Shown in pieces: positions 19,772 through 28,046 of a stretch of DNA of 64,000 nt (its first letter is position 1; every line of letters begins with the position of its first letter). The notes under the pieces are model-generated. The model had not been told where the DNA came from and ran no database searches. It saw only the letters and a program-made list of their open reading frames with translations. The stretch comes from Paenibacillus sp. FSL H7-0357 (GTDB taxonomy: Bacteria; Bacillota; Bacilli; Paenibacillales; Paenibacillaceae). A program made the translations under genes and the position numbers. The stretch lies in the NCBI RefSeq assembly GCF_000758525.1, contig NZ_CP009241.1:2108001-2172000 (forward strand), written 5' to 3'.

Positions 19772-21943
19772 GTGGCTATGGACCGGACTCGTGTCGCCGT
19801 GGAGATATATGGAACTTCCTATAAACTTGTCGGAAGCAGCACTGAATATATGAAGCAGGTTGCCCGTTATGTGGACGAGCACATGCGCGCAATTTCCAAA
19901 TCACATTCCAGACTGGATACACCGCGGATTGCGGTGCTTGCAGCCGTACATATGGCAGAGCAGGCCATCCAGGTTCAGGACTTTAAGAATGAGCTGAATA
20001 TGCTGACCGGCGAGCGCACGGAGCTGCGCGTGGAGGTATCACGTCTCCTCGAAGTACAGCGGGAGCGGCAGGAGGAATTCGAACGGCTGGATGCTGCGGC
20101 CAAAGAAGATGCAGCACGGCTGATTGCCGCCGCTGAAGAGGAACGCAAACGGCATTTGGAGATACAGGAACAGGAGCGCAAGGTTCATGCCGAGCAGCTG
20201 CTTGAAGCAGGGAAGACGGCCGCTGCGGACCGGGATAAGCTGGCTGAAGAGCTTCAGGCCCGCGAGGTGGAACTGAAGGCGCTGCGGGATACGAATGAGA
20301 ATGAGCAGGCTGCTGCCCGCGAGAGTCACCGGCAGGAGCTGGACCGGCTTGAAGCTGCACGTCTGGAGCAGCTGGAAGTACTGAAAGCGGCGCATGCGCA
20401 GGAGCTGGAGCTTCTCCGCGAGACACTGTCCAAGGAGAAAGCGGAAACGCTGTCGGCTCTCCAGCAGGAACTGGCCGAGACCCGGGAGTCGCTGGGAAGC
20501 GAGGTTGTGGAGATCCGCACTTCGCTGAGCAAGGAACTGGCGGATACCAAATCCGCGCTGGACAAAGAACTCAGCACTGAAAGAGAAGCGCTGCAGAAAG
20601 AGCTTGCCAAGAATAAGGAGCTGCGGCAGTCACAGGGTACCCAAGAGCACCGGCATAAGCAGCAGCTCGGAGAGCTGGAGAAGCAGCTTAGCGAGCTGCG
20701 CGGCGGAACCGGGCAGCTTCAGTCCAGGCTGAGAGCGGCGGAAGCGGGGCTGAAGGGTGAACGTGATGCCCGTACGACGCTTCTGGCGCAATATGAAGCG
20801 GTTCTAAGCCGGGAGGAGCAGCTTTCTGAAGAGCTGCGCTCCGCTACGGAGCAGGGAACACTGCTGAATGGGGAGCTGGAAGAGCTGCGCCAGCGTTATG
20901 AGCAGGTACAGCGCGAAGCCGTAGAACTCAGAGAATCGCTGCAGGCAACAACCGATACCTTGAGCCACACCAAGAAGGAGCTGCGGTCTGCCGCCGAATT
21001 GGGAGAGCTGCTCAGCGATGAGCTGGAAGGACTACGCCAGCGGTATGAGCTGGCACAGCAAGAATCCTCAGAGCTGCGCAAGTCGCTGCAGGGAACCAAG
21101 GACAGTTTGCTGAACGTACAGGCGGAGCTTACCCGTACAGCAGAAGAAGCCGGGAACTGGCAGGAGCTTGCGGACAAGCATATGGAGGATATCAGCGAGC
21201 TGGAGATGAACCTTCTGGAAGCCGAAGAGAAGTCAGCAGGACTGCAGCGTGAGATTGATACGCTCCGCGGCCAGGCAGACGGAATGGTACAGCAGCTGGA
21301 CCGTGAGGCCCAACTGCGTGCAGAAGCGGAAATGGAGAGCGCAGCACAGCGCGAAGCTGCAGCGGAAGCCCGCAAGGAACTTTCGGCGCTGCGCGGGCGT
21401 TATGAGGAACTCATTGCGCAGTATGATGATGTTCTGCAGGACGGCGAGCAGCTTCGCGAAAGATACGAGCTGCTGGAAGCCGAAAGCGAAGAGTCCACAC
21501 GGCGTCTCGAGGAGCTCTACGAAGCCAGCCGTGAAGCTGCCGTAACCGCAGCGGAGCAGCAGGAAGTGCTGAAGGAAGCGCGGGAGTACGAGGCATCCTG
21601 GAAGCATAAATATGAAGAACTTCAGCAGCGTCAGCAGCAGTGGAGCGAAGCGGAAGCCACTCTGCGCGAGGAAATCGAGATCTGGCAGCAGCAGGCCGGA
21701 GAAGCCGAAGCCGAGGCTGAATCCATGAACCGGGAGCGCAGCGAAGTGCAGCAGCAGCTCGCAGAAATCGGTGAGAGCTACGAGCTCGTGCAGGGCCAGC
21801 TTCGTTTGGTGCAGGCGCAGTTCGAACTGCGGCAAGGTGAGCTGGATAAGCTCTCTCAGGAGCATCGCAATCTCCAAGGGGAATATGCCAAGCTGCAAAG
21901 TGAATATAATGAATGGATTCAACTGATCGAACAGGATAGTTGA
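19772..21943 (+). CDS. zapA: ZapA-family cell division protein with very long coiled coil
   Basis: 723 residues. Residues 1-95 form a typical ZapA domain (RVAVEIYGTSYKLVGSSTEY, YMKQVARYVDEHMR, IAVLAAVHMAEQAIQ). The rest, about 620 residues, is an almost unbroken Glu/Leu/Arg/Gln-rich coiled coil to the end. Normal ZapA proteins have about 85-100 residues and crosslink FtsZ filaments at the septum. Residues about 353-450 are two exact-length tandem copies of a 49-residue unit. The start is GTG 19772, with AAAGGAGGG at 19756-19764. It follows pheST, as zapA does in Bacillus. Whether the tail still serves division or a structural scaffold is unknown. Confidence 0.85.
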   Translation: MAMDRTRVAVEIYGTSYKLVGSSTEYMKQVARYVDEHMRAISKSHSRLDTPRIAVLAAVHMAEQAIQVQDFKNELNMLTGERTELRVEVSRLLEVQRERQEEFERLDAAAKEDAARLIAAAEEERKRHLEIQEQERKVHAEQLLEAGKTAAADRDKLAEELQAREVELKALRDTNENEQAAARESHRQELDRLEAARLEQLEVLKAAHAQELELLRETLSKEKAETLSALQQELAETRESLGSEVVEIRTSLSKELADTKSALDKELSTEREALQKELAKNKELRQSQGTQEHRHKQQLGELEKQLSELRGGTGQLQSRLRAAEAGLKGERDARTTLLAQYEAVLSREEQLSEELRSATEQGTLLNGELEELRQRYEQVQREAVELRESLQATTDTLSHTKKELRSAAELGELLSDELEGLRQRYELAQQESSELRKSLQGTKDSLLNVQAELTRTAEEAGNWQELADKHMEDISELEMNLLEAEEKSAGLQREIDTLRGQADGMVQQLDREAQLRAEAEMESAAQREAAAEARKELSALRGRYEELIAQYDDVLQDGEQLRERYELLEAESEESTRRLEELYEASREAAVTAAEQQEVLKEAREYEASWKHKYEELQQRQQQWSEAEATLREEIEIWQQQAGEAEAEAESMNRERSEVQQQLAEIGESYELVQGQLRLVQAQFELRQGELDKLSQEHRNLQGEYAKLQSEYNEWIQLIEQDS
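20828..21121 (+). repeat. Tandem 147-bp repeat inside the zapA-like gene
   Basis: Two in-frame units, 20828-20974 and 20975-21121, each encode 49 residues (seven heptads). They start EELRSATEQGTLLNGELEEL and KELRSAAELGELLSDELEGL and stay in register throughout. The following segment (AELTRTAEEAG) looks like the start of a more diverged third unit. Confidence 0.8.
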
Positions 21944-21960
21944 ATGGCGGACGCAAGATA

Positions 21961-22004
21961 AAGACGGGGCCCGGGCAGTGAATTCTGCCTGGGCCCCGTC
22001 TTTA
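21961..22004 (+). terminator. Terminator after the zapA-like gene
   Basis: An 18-bp GC-rich stem (21961-21978 with 21985-22002, one G-U pair) around a six-base loop. The following T run is short (TATCT). Confidence 0.75.
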
Positions 22005-22060
22005 TCTAAATATAAGAATTTATATGCTTCACGCTATAAATTATCCTTCTATTTCTCGCT

Positions 22061-22100
22061 GAAACGGATACCGTCCTTTTGAGGACGGCGAAGCCGTTTC
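22061..22100. repeat. Compound palindrome, possible interspersed repeat
   Basis: Outer arms GAAACGG/CCGTTTC and inner arms CCGTCC/GGACGG form a two-step hairpin with a TTTTGA loop. There is no T run, and the terminator of the upstream gene lies before it. It has the look of a small intergenic repeat; no second copy was found in the window. Confidence 0.45.
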
Positions 22101-22145
22101 CACTTGTTAGATATCAAGTTGGCATCTGCGGATAACTGTATGCTA

Positions 22146-22538
22146 TTATTCCACGATAATCTTGGCGCTCATCGAGCTGTGCCCGGAGCCGCACATGATT
22201 GCACAGGTCATTTCAAAGGTTCCTGCTTCCTCTGGAACAATGACGCGGGAAGAATCCTTGGCGGTTAATTGAAGCTCCAGCTCAGGAACAAGAATTCCGT
22301 GATTGCCGCTTTCGTTCTTAAAGGTGATCTCCACCGGCACGCCTTTTTTTAAATGATATTCCTCCTGGTCAAAGCTGTAATTCGTAGCAGAAATGATGAG
22401 TTCATCCTCCGGCTTGATGCCGGAAGCGGCAGTGCCATTATTGCTGGTGGAGCCGGCTTGCTTGCCGTTGCCGCCACTACAGGCCGATAGTATAAGAACA
22501 AATGCGATGGACAGCAGCATAGCTGATCTTTGGATCAT
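22146..22538 (-). CDS. Cupredoxin-domain lipoprotein with CuA-like site
   Basis: About 130 residues. A lipoprotein signal with lipobox LSAC (cleavage before Cys) is followed by a Gly/Ser/Asn linker. A cupredoxin fold then resembles the soluble domain of cytochrome oxidase subunit II. The metal residues are visible: His in GNHGILVPELELQ, and C-x3-C-x3-H-x2-M in CAIMCGSGHSSM, the full CuA pattern. It is likely anchored outside the membrane and binds copper, perhaps for electron transfer or copper delivery. The start is ATG 22538, six bases after AGGAGG; an ATG two codons earlier abuts that site. No oxidase genes are adjacent. Confidence 0.85.
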   Translation of the reverse strand: MIQRSAMLLSIAFVLILSACSGGNGKQAGSTSNNGTAASGIKPEDELIISATNYSFDQEEYHLKKGVPVEITFKNESGNHGILVPELELQLTAKDSSRVIVPEEAGTFEMTCAIMCGSGHSSMSAKIIVE

Positions 22539-22702
22539 CTTCATCCTCCTATAACTATATTTTGATACCGTTCGGTGACAATAGCATAGCTTACTTTTAA
22601 GCGGAAGTCTTGGATAAACTTTTCAAAACTGTTGAAAAACAATCAGGCTCAAAATTTCGTCTAAAAATATGTCCGAAGTTTGTCGAAAAATGCAAATAAA
22701 TG

Positions 22703-22731
22703 ATGCAAAAATAAATTAAATTTATTATAAT
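22703..22731 (+). promoter_or_regulatory. Possible promoter of the second diguanylate cyclase gene
   Basis: TATAAT at 22726-22731, with ATGCAA (22703-22708) 17 bases upstream. The region is AT-rich. A good ribosome site AAGTAGGGG follows at 22756-22764. Confidence 0.45.
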
Positions 22732-22791
22732 GAAAGCTATTATATTAACGGTTAGAAGTAGGGGATATACATCAATTTAGCTAATGATACG

Positions 22792-23907
22792 TTGAACGCG
22801 GAGATATGGCACCGGAGAATATTAAGCGGGTATTGGGTGCTGGTAATTTTCATGCTGGCTGCCCAGCTCATCTTTATGTTGTCAACCCATATGCCTGAAG
22901 TCAAGACGGTGCTGATTCCGAGCAAGGGGCACCTATTTATAGGATGTAATATAATGATTGTGATCGCGATGATACTCGCCGAAATGTGGTTGCGCACTAC
23001 CTTGCAATATCACAAGCAGGCTGTTGTTGTTTGCGGGTTTATTGTGTCCTATTTGATGTATTTCGTCTTGGAGCCGTTTGTTGACGGTGCACAAATGACC
23101 CTGATGATGCCAATTATGATTGCGCTTGTTTATTTCGATCAAAGACTGCTGCACGGATTGGGACTGATTAGCTTACTGTTTTATGCCGGTGTTTATTTGG
23201 GGCTGGAACGGCCGTTGCTGGACAAGCCGGTGCTGGAGTTTCTGATGGTAGAGTGCGTGTTTATTGTGTTCGTTGTAATGGCTCAGGCCGTAATTGTCCG
23301 GGCACGTGAAGCCCGTGAGCATCTGGAGCAGCTGACCATATCCGAACAGGAACTTATGGTCGAGCGGGCAATTTCCGATAAGATGCTGAAGATTGATGCA
23401 CTTACCGGTCTTTACAATCACAAGTCATTTCATGAATATCTGGACTCGCTGCTGGAGCAGTGTGAAAGCAACGGGCTGCGGCTGCAGCTGGCGCTGTTTG
23501 ATATTGATAACTTCAAGCAGGTGAATGATACTTATGGACACTGGGTCGGAGACCTTGTGCTGAAGGAGGTTGCGGCCAAGATGGGCAGCCTGATCAGCTT
23601 AAATGATTTTTCGGCGAGGTATGGCGGTGAGGAATTCGCAGTGATCTTCACGGATAAAAGCTTTCACGATGCTTATGCCGCTGCAGAGAAGATGCGGATA
23701 AATATCGCCCAGATGGAGCATCCCTATGCCGGGGACAAGCCGATTACGGTCAGCATCGGGTTATGTGATTACCAGCTCGGAGACGGCAAAGAGCGGCTGT
23801 TCCGCAAGACAGACAATGCCTTGTACAAAGCCAAGCGGAGCGGAAAGAATACTGTGGTTACCGCATCTGTAGCCCATGACGATGATCCGGTCATGTCCTA
23901 TGCGTAA
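22792..23907 (+). CDS. Membrane diguanylate cyclase (GGEEF)
   Basis: About 371 residues with six hydrophobic segments in the first 190, then a short coiled linker and a GGDEF domain (about 205-360). The active motif is GGEEF at residues 278-282, with DALTGLYNHKSFHEYL and FDIDNFKQVNDTYGH also intact, so it should make cyclic di-GMP. The start is uncertain. The frame opens after a TAG at 22759 and the first usual start codon is TTG 22792, which has no ribosome site. The strong AAGTAGGGG sits instead six bases before an ATC codon at 22771. It is divergent from the cupredoxin gene. Confidence 0.85.
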   Translation: MNAEIWHRRILSGYWVLVIFMLAAQLIFMLSTHMPEVKTVLIPSKGHLFIGCNIMIVIAMILAEMWLRTTLQYHKQAVVVCGFIVSYLMYFVLEPFVDGAQMTLMMPIMIALVYFDQRLLHGLGLISLLFYAGVYLGLERPLLDKPVLEFLMVECVFIVFVVMAQAVIVRAREAREHLEQLTISEQELMVERAISDKMLKIDALTGLYNHKSFHEYLDSLLEQCESNGLRLQLALFDIDNFKQVNDTYGHWVGDLVLKEVAAKMGSLISLNDFSARYGGEEFAVIFTDKSFHDAYAAAEKMRINIAQMEHPYAGDKPITVSIGLCDYQLGDGKERLFRKTDNALYKAKRSGKNTVVTASVAHDDDPVMSYA

Positions 23908-23918
23908 GTTACTATAAT

Positions 23919-23958
23919 AAACCCCCTAATTCCGTTATAATCCGGAAATAGGGGGTTT
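23919..23958. terminator. Terminator between convergent genes
   Basis: AAACCCCCTA (23919-23928) pairs with TAGGGGGTTT (23949-23958), with inner pairing TTCCG/CGGAA. It can act for the cyclase gene and for the convergent small membrane gene. Confidence 0.75.
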
Positions 23959-23990
23959 CGTTGTCTGCAGAGCCTCTGCTGGCCGTTACG

Positions 23991-24338
23991 TTATTTTCCC
24001 GCTTCGAACGGAGTGGATACCGGCAGAAACAGGTCGATAATCCCTATGACGAGTGCTGCCAGAAGTGCGCCAAGGATGGAGACGCTGACACCGCTCACGA
24101 CAAACTGGGCGATCCAGATGACTAACGCGCTGACGATAAAGCCGACGATTCCGCGGCCGAAGGGCGTTGTTTTTTTGCCGAAGATGCCCTCAATAACCCA
24201 GCCAAGCAGAGCGATCACCAGGGCAAGGACAAGCGCACTCCAGAAACCGCCGATCGTAAACTGCGGGACAATCCAGCCGACAACCAGCAGCACGATGGCT
24301 GCAACGATGAAACGGACGACATGACCCAAAAATTTCAC
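23991..24338 (-). CDS. Small membrane protein, YvlD / phage-holin-family-IV type
   Basis: 115 residues with four hydrophobic segments (FIVAAIVLLVVGWIVPQ, ALVLALVIALLGWVIE, IVGFIVSALVIWIAQF, ILGALLAALVIGIIDLF). This is the pattern of the YvlD/DUF360 family, often labelled phage holin family IV although it is not part of a phage. The start is GTG 24338, eight bases after AAAGGAGG; the frame extends to 24425 without a ribosome site. B. subtilis yvlD belongs to an envelope-stress operon, but this gene stands alone between two convergent or divergent neighbours, so its role is open. Confidence 0.8.
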   Translation of the reverse strand: MKFLGHVVRFIVAAIVLLVVGWIVPQFTIGGFWSALVLALVIALLGWVIEGIFGKKTTPFGRGIVGFIVSALVIWIAQFVVSGVSVSILGALLAALVIGIIDLFLPVSTPFEAGK

Positions 24339-24478
24339 TGAACTAACCTCCTTTGCCTTCGTTTCAAGGATATGTGCAGTTGTTATTGTGACCTGAATCG
24401 CCGATTCTATGCCTAAATAGCGCAAATGGGCCGAATTAGGTATAATGTAAACATCTATGAAGGGAGCTGTGACAGTAA

Positions 24479-26848
24479 TTGGACGACAAGATTTTGCATA
24501 CGCTTGAATATCGCAAGATTTTAAATAAATTGATGCAATATACGCAAACTCCGATGGGACGGCTGGCGGCGGAAGACCTGAAGCCCTCCAGTGATTTTGA
24601 AGGGGTGAAGAAACTGCTGCAGGCCACGGATGAGGCGGCTAACGTTGACCGGTTGAAGGGTATTCCTTCTTTCCGCGGGGTCAGCGATATTCGACCTGCG
24701 CTGAAACGCGCCTCCATCGGCGGCATGCTGGGAACGACGGAGCTGCTGTCGGTTGGCAATACCATTGGCGGAGCCCGCCGGGTCAAGCGGTTTCTTGCGG
24801 CCATGCATGAGGATGAGAAGATCCATTCTCTGTTTGCCTTAAGCGATCTGCTCTCGGAGCAGAAGCATGTAGAGGATGACATCCGGGCCTGCATTGATGA
24901 GAATGCGGATGTGCTCGATTCGGCAAGCCATGAGCTTGCCACGATCCGCAGGGAGCTGCGCGGAGGGGAGACGAGAATCCGTGAAAAGCTGGATTCAATG
25001 ATCCGTTCCTCCTCAGTGGCCAAGATGCTGCAGGATCAGCTGGTGACGATCCGCGGTGACCGGTTTGTCATTCCGGTCAAGGCCGAATACCGCGCCCATT
25101 TTGGCGGAATCGTGCATGACCAGTCCGGTTCGGGGGCAACGCTGTTCATTGAGCCGGAGTCCATTGTGGCGATGAATAATAAGCTGCGGGAGACCCGCCT
25201 GCGCGAGGAACGCGAGATTGAGATCATTCTCCATCGGCTGACCGCGCTGGTAGGCGACATTGCCGAAGAGATGACCTATGATGTCGATATCCTTGGCGAG
25301 CTTGATTTCATCTTTGCCAAGGCGCGTCTGGCACGCGATATGAAAGCGACCCAGCCACGGATGAATGATCGTGGCTACCTCAAGCTGCGCAAGGGGCGCC
25401 ACCCGCTTATTCCGGCGGAACAAGTCGTTCCCTTGGATGTGGAGCTTGGCAATCAATACAGCTCAATCATCGTTACCGGGCCGAATACGGGCGGTAAGAC
25501 GGTTACGCTGAAGACCATCGGCCTGCTGAGCCTGATGTCGATGTCCGGATTGTTCATTCCGGCAGAGGAAGGCAGCCAGATGTGTGTATTTGATGCGATT
25601 TATGCCGATATTGGGGATGAACAGAGCATTGAGCAGAGCCTCAGTACCTTTTCCAGCCATATGACCAATATTATTTCCATACTGAAGCGTATGACTCCGA
25701 AAAGTCTGATCCTGCTGGATGAGGTGGGAGCGGGAACAGATCCGGCCGAAGGCTCGGCACTCGCCATTGCGATTCTGGAGCATATTCACCGGATAGAATG
25801 CCGGATGGTGGCCACCACGCATTACAGCGAACTGAAGGCTTATGCCTATGAACGCAAAGGGGTCATCAATGCCAGCATGGAATTTGATGTGCAAAGTCTC
25901 AGCCCAACCTATAGATTGCTGATTGGTGTGCCGGGCAGAAGCAACGCATTTGCCATTGCCGAACGCCTCGGCCTGCAGAGTGACATTCTTGAGCATGCCC
26001 GCGGCGAGGTCAAGGAAGAGGATCTGCGCGTGGAGCACATGATTGCTTCACTTGAAGAGAACCGTCTGGGTGCAGAGAATGAACGCGAGCGTGCCGAAGT
26101 GGTCCGCCGTGAAGCGGAAGAATTCCGCAACCGGCAGCAGCTGGAGCTGGAGAAGCTGGAGAGCCAGCGTGACAAGCGGCTGGAGAAGGCGGAGAAAGAC
26201 GCCAGTGCCATTCTGGACAAGGCGCGTAAGGAAGCGGAGGAAATCATCAGCGATCTGCGGAGGCTGGCGATGGAGGAAGGTGCCTCCGTCAAGGAGCATA
26301 AGCTGATTGAAGCACGCCGCCGCCTCGATGAAGCCGAGCCGGCACCGCGTAAGAAGGCGGTATCCCGCAGCAGCAGCGGCAAAGCGCCGCGGCGGATTCA
26401 GCCCGGAGATGAAGTCAAACTGCCGAGCGTGAATCAGAAAGGCTTCGTCGTGGAGCTGAGCGGAACGAAGGAAGCGCTGGTGCAATTCGGCATTATGAAG
26501 ATGAAGGTTAATCTGAACGATCTGGAGTTCCTGGCTTCCGCCCCGGATGTCCCCGTTCCTGCTCTTCGCCGGGCTACTACAGTGAAACGTACCCGTGACG
26601 AGAACATCCGCAGTGAGCTGGACTTGCGCGGGACGAACCTGGAAGAGGCAATCATGGAGACCGACCGCTTTATTGATGAAGCCTTTCTCGGCAACCTGGG
26701 CCAGATTTCGATCATACACGGCAAAGGAACCGGCGTGCTGCGAACAGGCATTCAGGAGTACTTGCGCAAGCATAAGCATGTCAAAAGCTACCGGCTCGGG
26801 AATTATAATGAGGGCGGCGCGGGCGTAACCGTGGCTGAACTGCAATAG
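24479..26848 (+). CDS. mutS2: Endonuclease MutS2
   Basis: 789 residues. A MutS-like core and clamp (about 1-310) are followed by an ATPase with Walker A TGPNTGGKTVTLKT (near 334-341) and Walker B SLILLDEVGAGTDP. A charged coiled coil comes next (about 515-640), then a KOW-like segment. The C-terminal Smr nuclease domain (about 705-789) shows DLRGTNLEEA and IIHGKGTGVLR. MutS2 acts on branched DNA and on stalled or collided ribosomes. The start is TTG 24479: a TAA lies in frame immediately before it, and AAGGGAG is at 24460-24466. TATAAT at 24441-24446 is a likely -10. Confidence 0.95.
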   Translation: MDDKILHTLEYRKILNKLMQYTQTPMGRLAAEDLKPSSDFEGVKKLLQATDEAANVDRLKGIPSFRGVSDIRPALKRASIGGMLGTTELLSVGNTIGGARRVKRFLAAMHEDEKIHSLFALSDLLSEQKHVEDDIRACIDENADVLDSASHELATIRRELRGGETRIREKLDSMIRSSSVAKMLQDQLVTIRGDRFVIPVKAEYRAHFGGIVHDQSGSGATLFIEPESIVAMNNKLRETRLREEREIEIILHRLTALVGDIAEEMTYDVDILGELDFIFAKARLARDMKATQPRMNDRGYLKLRKGRHPLIPAEQVVPLDVELGNQYSSIIVTGPNTGGKTVTLKTIGLLSLMSMSGLFIPAEEGSQMCVFDAIYADIGDEQSIEQSLSTFSSHMTNIISILKRMTPKSLILLDEVGAGTDPAEGSALAIAILEHIHRIECRMVATTHYSELKAYAYERKGVINASMEFDVQSLSPTYRLLIGVPGRSNAFAIAERLGLQSDILEHARGEVKEEDLRVEHMIASLEENRLGAENERERAEVVRREAEEFRNRQQLELEKLESQRDKRLEKAEKDASAILDKARKEAEEIISDLRRLAMEEGASVKEHKLIEARRRLDEAEPAPRKKAVSRSSSGKAPRRIQPGDEVKLPSVNQKGFVVELSGTKEALVQFGIMKMKVNLNDLEFLASAPDVPVPALRRATTVKRTRDENIRSELDLRGTNLEEAIMETDRFIDEAFLGNLGQISIIHGKGTGVLRTGIQEYLRKHKHVKSYRLGNYNEGGAGVTVAELQ

Positions 26849-26878
26849 CGGCGGAGCCTGGCGGAAAGAGGGGGAAAG

Positions 26879-27298
26879 ATGCAAGAAACTATTGATCTTA
26901 TGCTGGGCCATCCGCTGGGCGCACTGATCGGTTACTTCACCGTGGCGATTTTGGGGCTGGTGGTGTTTCTGTCCTTTTTTGAAATGGTGACGAAATATAA
27001 CTGCTGGGAAGAAATCCGCAAAGGGAATTTGGCGGTAGCCATGGCGACAGGCGGCAAAATCTTCGGCATTTGCAATATCCTGCGCTTCAGCATACAGGCA
27101 GGGGCATCAATTTACGAGACGATGAAATGGTCGGTTGTCGGATTTCTGCTGCTCTTGCTGGCTTATTTTTTGTTCGAGTTTTTAACCCCTGTTTTTTCAA
27201 TTGATGATGAAATTGCCGCAGATAACCGTGCTGTCGGATTGACGGCCATGCTGATCTCGGTTTCACTGTCTTATGTAATTGGCGCCGCTATATTCTAA
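26879..27298 (+). CDS. DUF350 membrane protein (YshE-like)
   Basis: 139 residues with four membrane segments (about 15-35, 60-78, 86-105, 118-138). It has the conserved WEEIRKGNLAVAMATGGKIFG loop typical of DUF350/UPF0719 proteins. In B. subtilis the same family member, YshE, also lies just downstream of mutSB, so gene order is conserved. The biochemical role is unknown. GAGGGGG precedes ATG 26879, and it starts 31 bases after mutS2, probably in the same transcript. Confidence 0.82.
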   Translation: MQETIDLMLGHPLGALIGYFTVAILGLVVFLSFFEMVTKYNCWEEIRKGNLAVAMATGGKIFGICNILRFSIQAGASIYETMKWSVVGFLLLLLAYFLFEFLTPVFSIDDEIAADNRAVGLTAMLISVSLSYVIGAAIF

Positions 27299-27318
27299 AC
27301 TCAGGGAGTAGGAAAATC

Positions 27319-27399
27319 ATGAAGATGCTGATCCGGATTCTGTTTTTTTCTGCCCTGGCTTTTATAGCGGCCGGTATTATTTATTTAATGGTGAATTGA
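27319..27399 (+). CDS. 26-residue membrane miniprotein
   Basis: The frame MKMLIRILFFSALAFIAAGI continues through IYLMVN to TGA. It has a GGGAGTAGGA ribosome site ending about six bases before ATG 27319. The protein is almost entirely one membrane helix with a basic N-terminus. It lies 21 bases after the DUF350 gene and 34 before the zinc-ribbon gene, so it fits as part of the operon. No family is recognised. Confidence 0.5.
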   Translation: MKMLIRILFFSALAFIAAGIIYLMVN

Positions 27400-27432
27400 A
27401 TTTAAATGTGAGGTAAGAAGGAGATTTTAGTG

Positions 27433-27975
27433 ATGGAAACAACCGTATGCCCTTGGTGTCATACCGAAATCGTGTGGGACGAGGAATTTGGACCCGAAGA
27501 GACTTGCCCCCACTGCAACAATGAGCTTAGCGGCTACCGTACAGTCACTCTGGGCAGTGACGATCTGGAAGAAGACGAGCCGGAGACTGAGGACGAACCG
27601 GAGTCAGAGGAAATCAGCGATGAGGACTTGTGGGACGACAGCGACAAGGAGAGCGTAGTGCCAATCTTCAATACCGCCAGCCAATTCAGCGACGATTATG
27701 ATATGAAGCGTTATGAGCATAGCGTTTCTGCAATTCTTGCTGCACAGCTTGAAGCGCCCGAGTGCCCGCAATGTCATGAACTGATGGTGCTTGCCGGTAC
27801 ACAGAAGGTAGACAGCTTTGAGCCATCAACTCCCGAAGCACTGGGTGGAGCTGTATTGAAAGCGCCGTTTGCGCTTAATCTCTATGTATGTCCTTCATGT
27901 TTTCATGTTCAGCACAATCTGGCGCAGGAAGACCGTATTCAGTTTGTGCGTAACCTGAGCACCTCTGCGGAATAA
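27433..27975 (+). CDS. Zinc-ribbon protein of unknown function
   Basis: 180 residues. An N-terminal zinc ribbon (CPWC and CPHC, residues about 6-31) is followed by a very acidic stretch (about 45-72, EEDEPETEDEPESEE) and a second pair of CxxC motifs (CPQC and CPSC, about 115-158). Four CxxC motifs suggest two zinc sites. A GTG one codon earlier (27430) is an equally possible start; AAGGAGA lies at 27417-27423. It follows the mutS2-DUF350 group. No enzyme motif is seen. Confidence 0.75.
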   Translation: METTVCPWCHTEIVWDEEFGPEETCPHCNNELSGYRTVTLGSDDLEEDEPETEDEPESEEISDEDLWDDSDKESVVPIFNTASQFSDDYDMKRYEHSVSAILAAQLEAPECPQCHELMVLAGTQKVDSFEPSTPEALGGAVLKAPFALNLYVCPSCFHVQHNLAQEDRIQFVRNLSTSAE

Positions 27976-28046
27976 ATGCCGATTCATGTCAGCCCTGCTT
28001 TCTGGACATATTAAAGCTAGGAATGTCCAAAGGCAGGGGGTTAATT

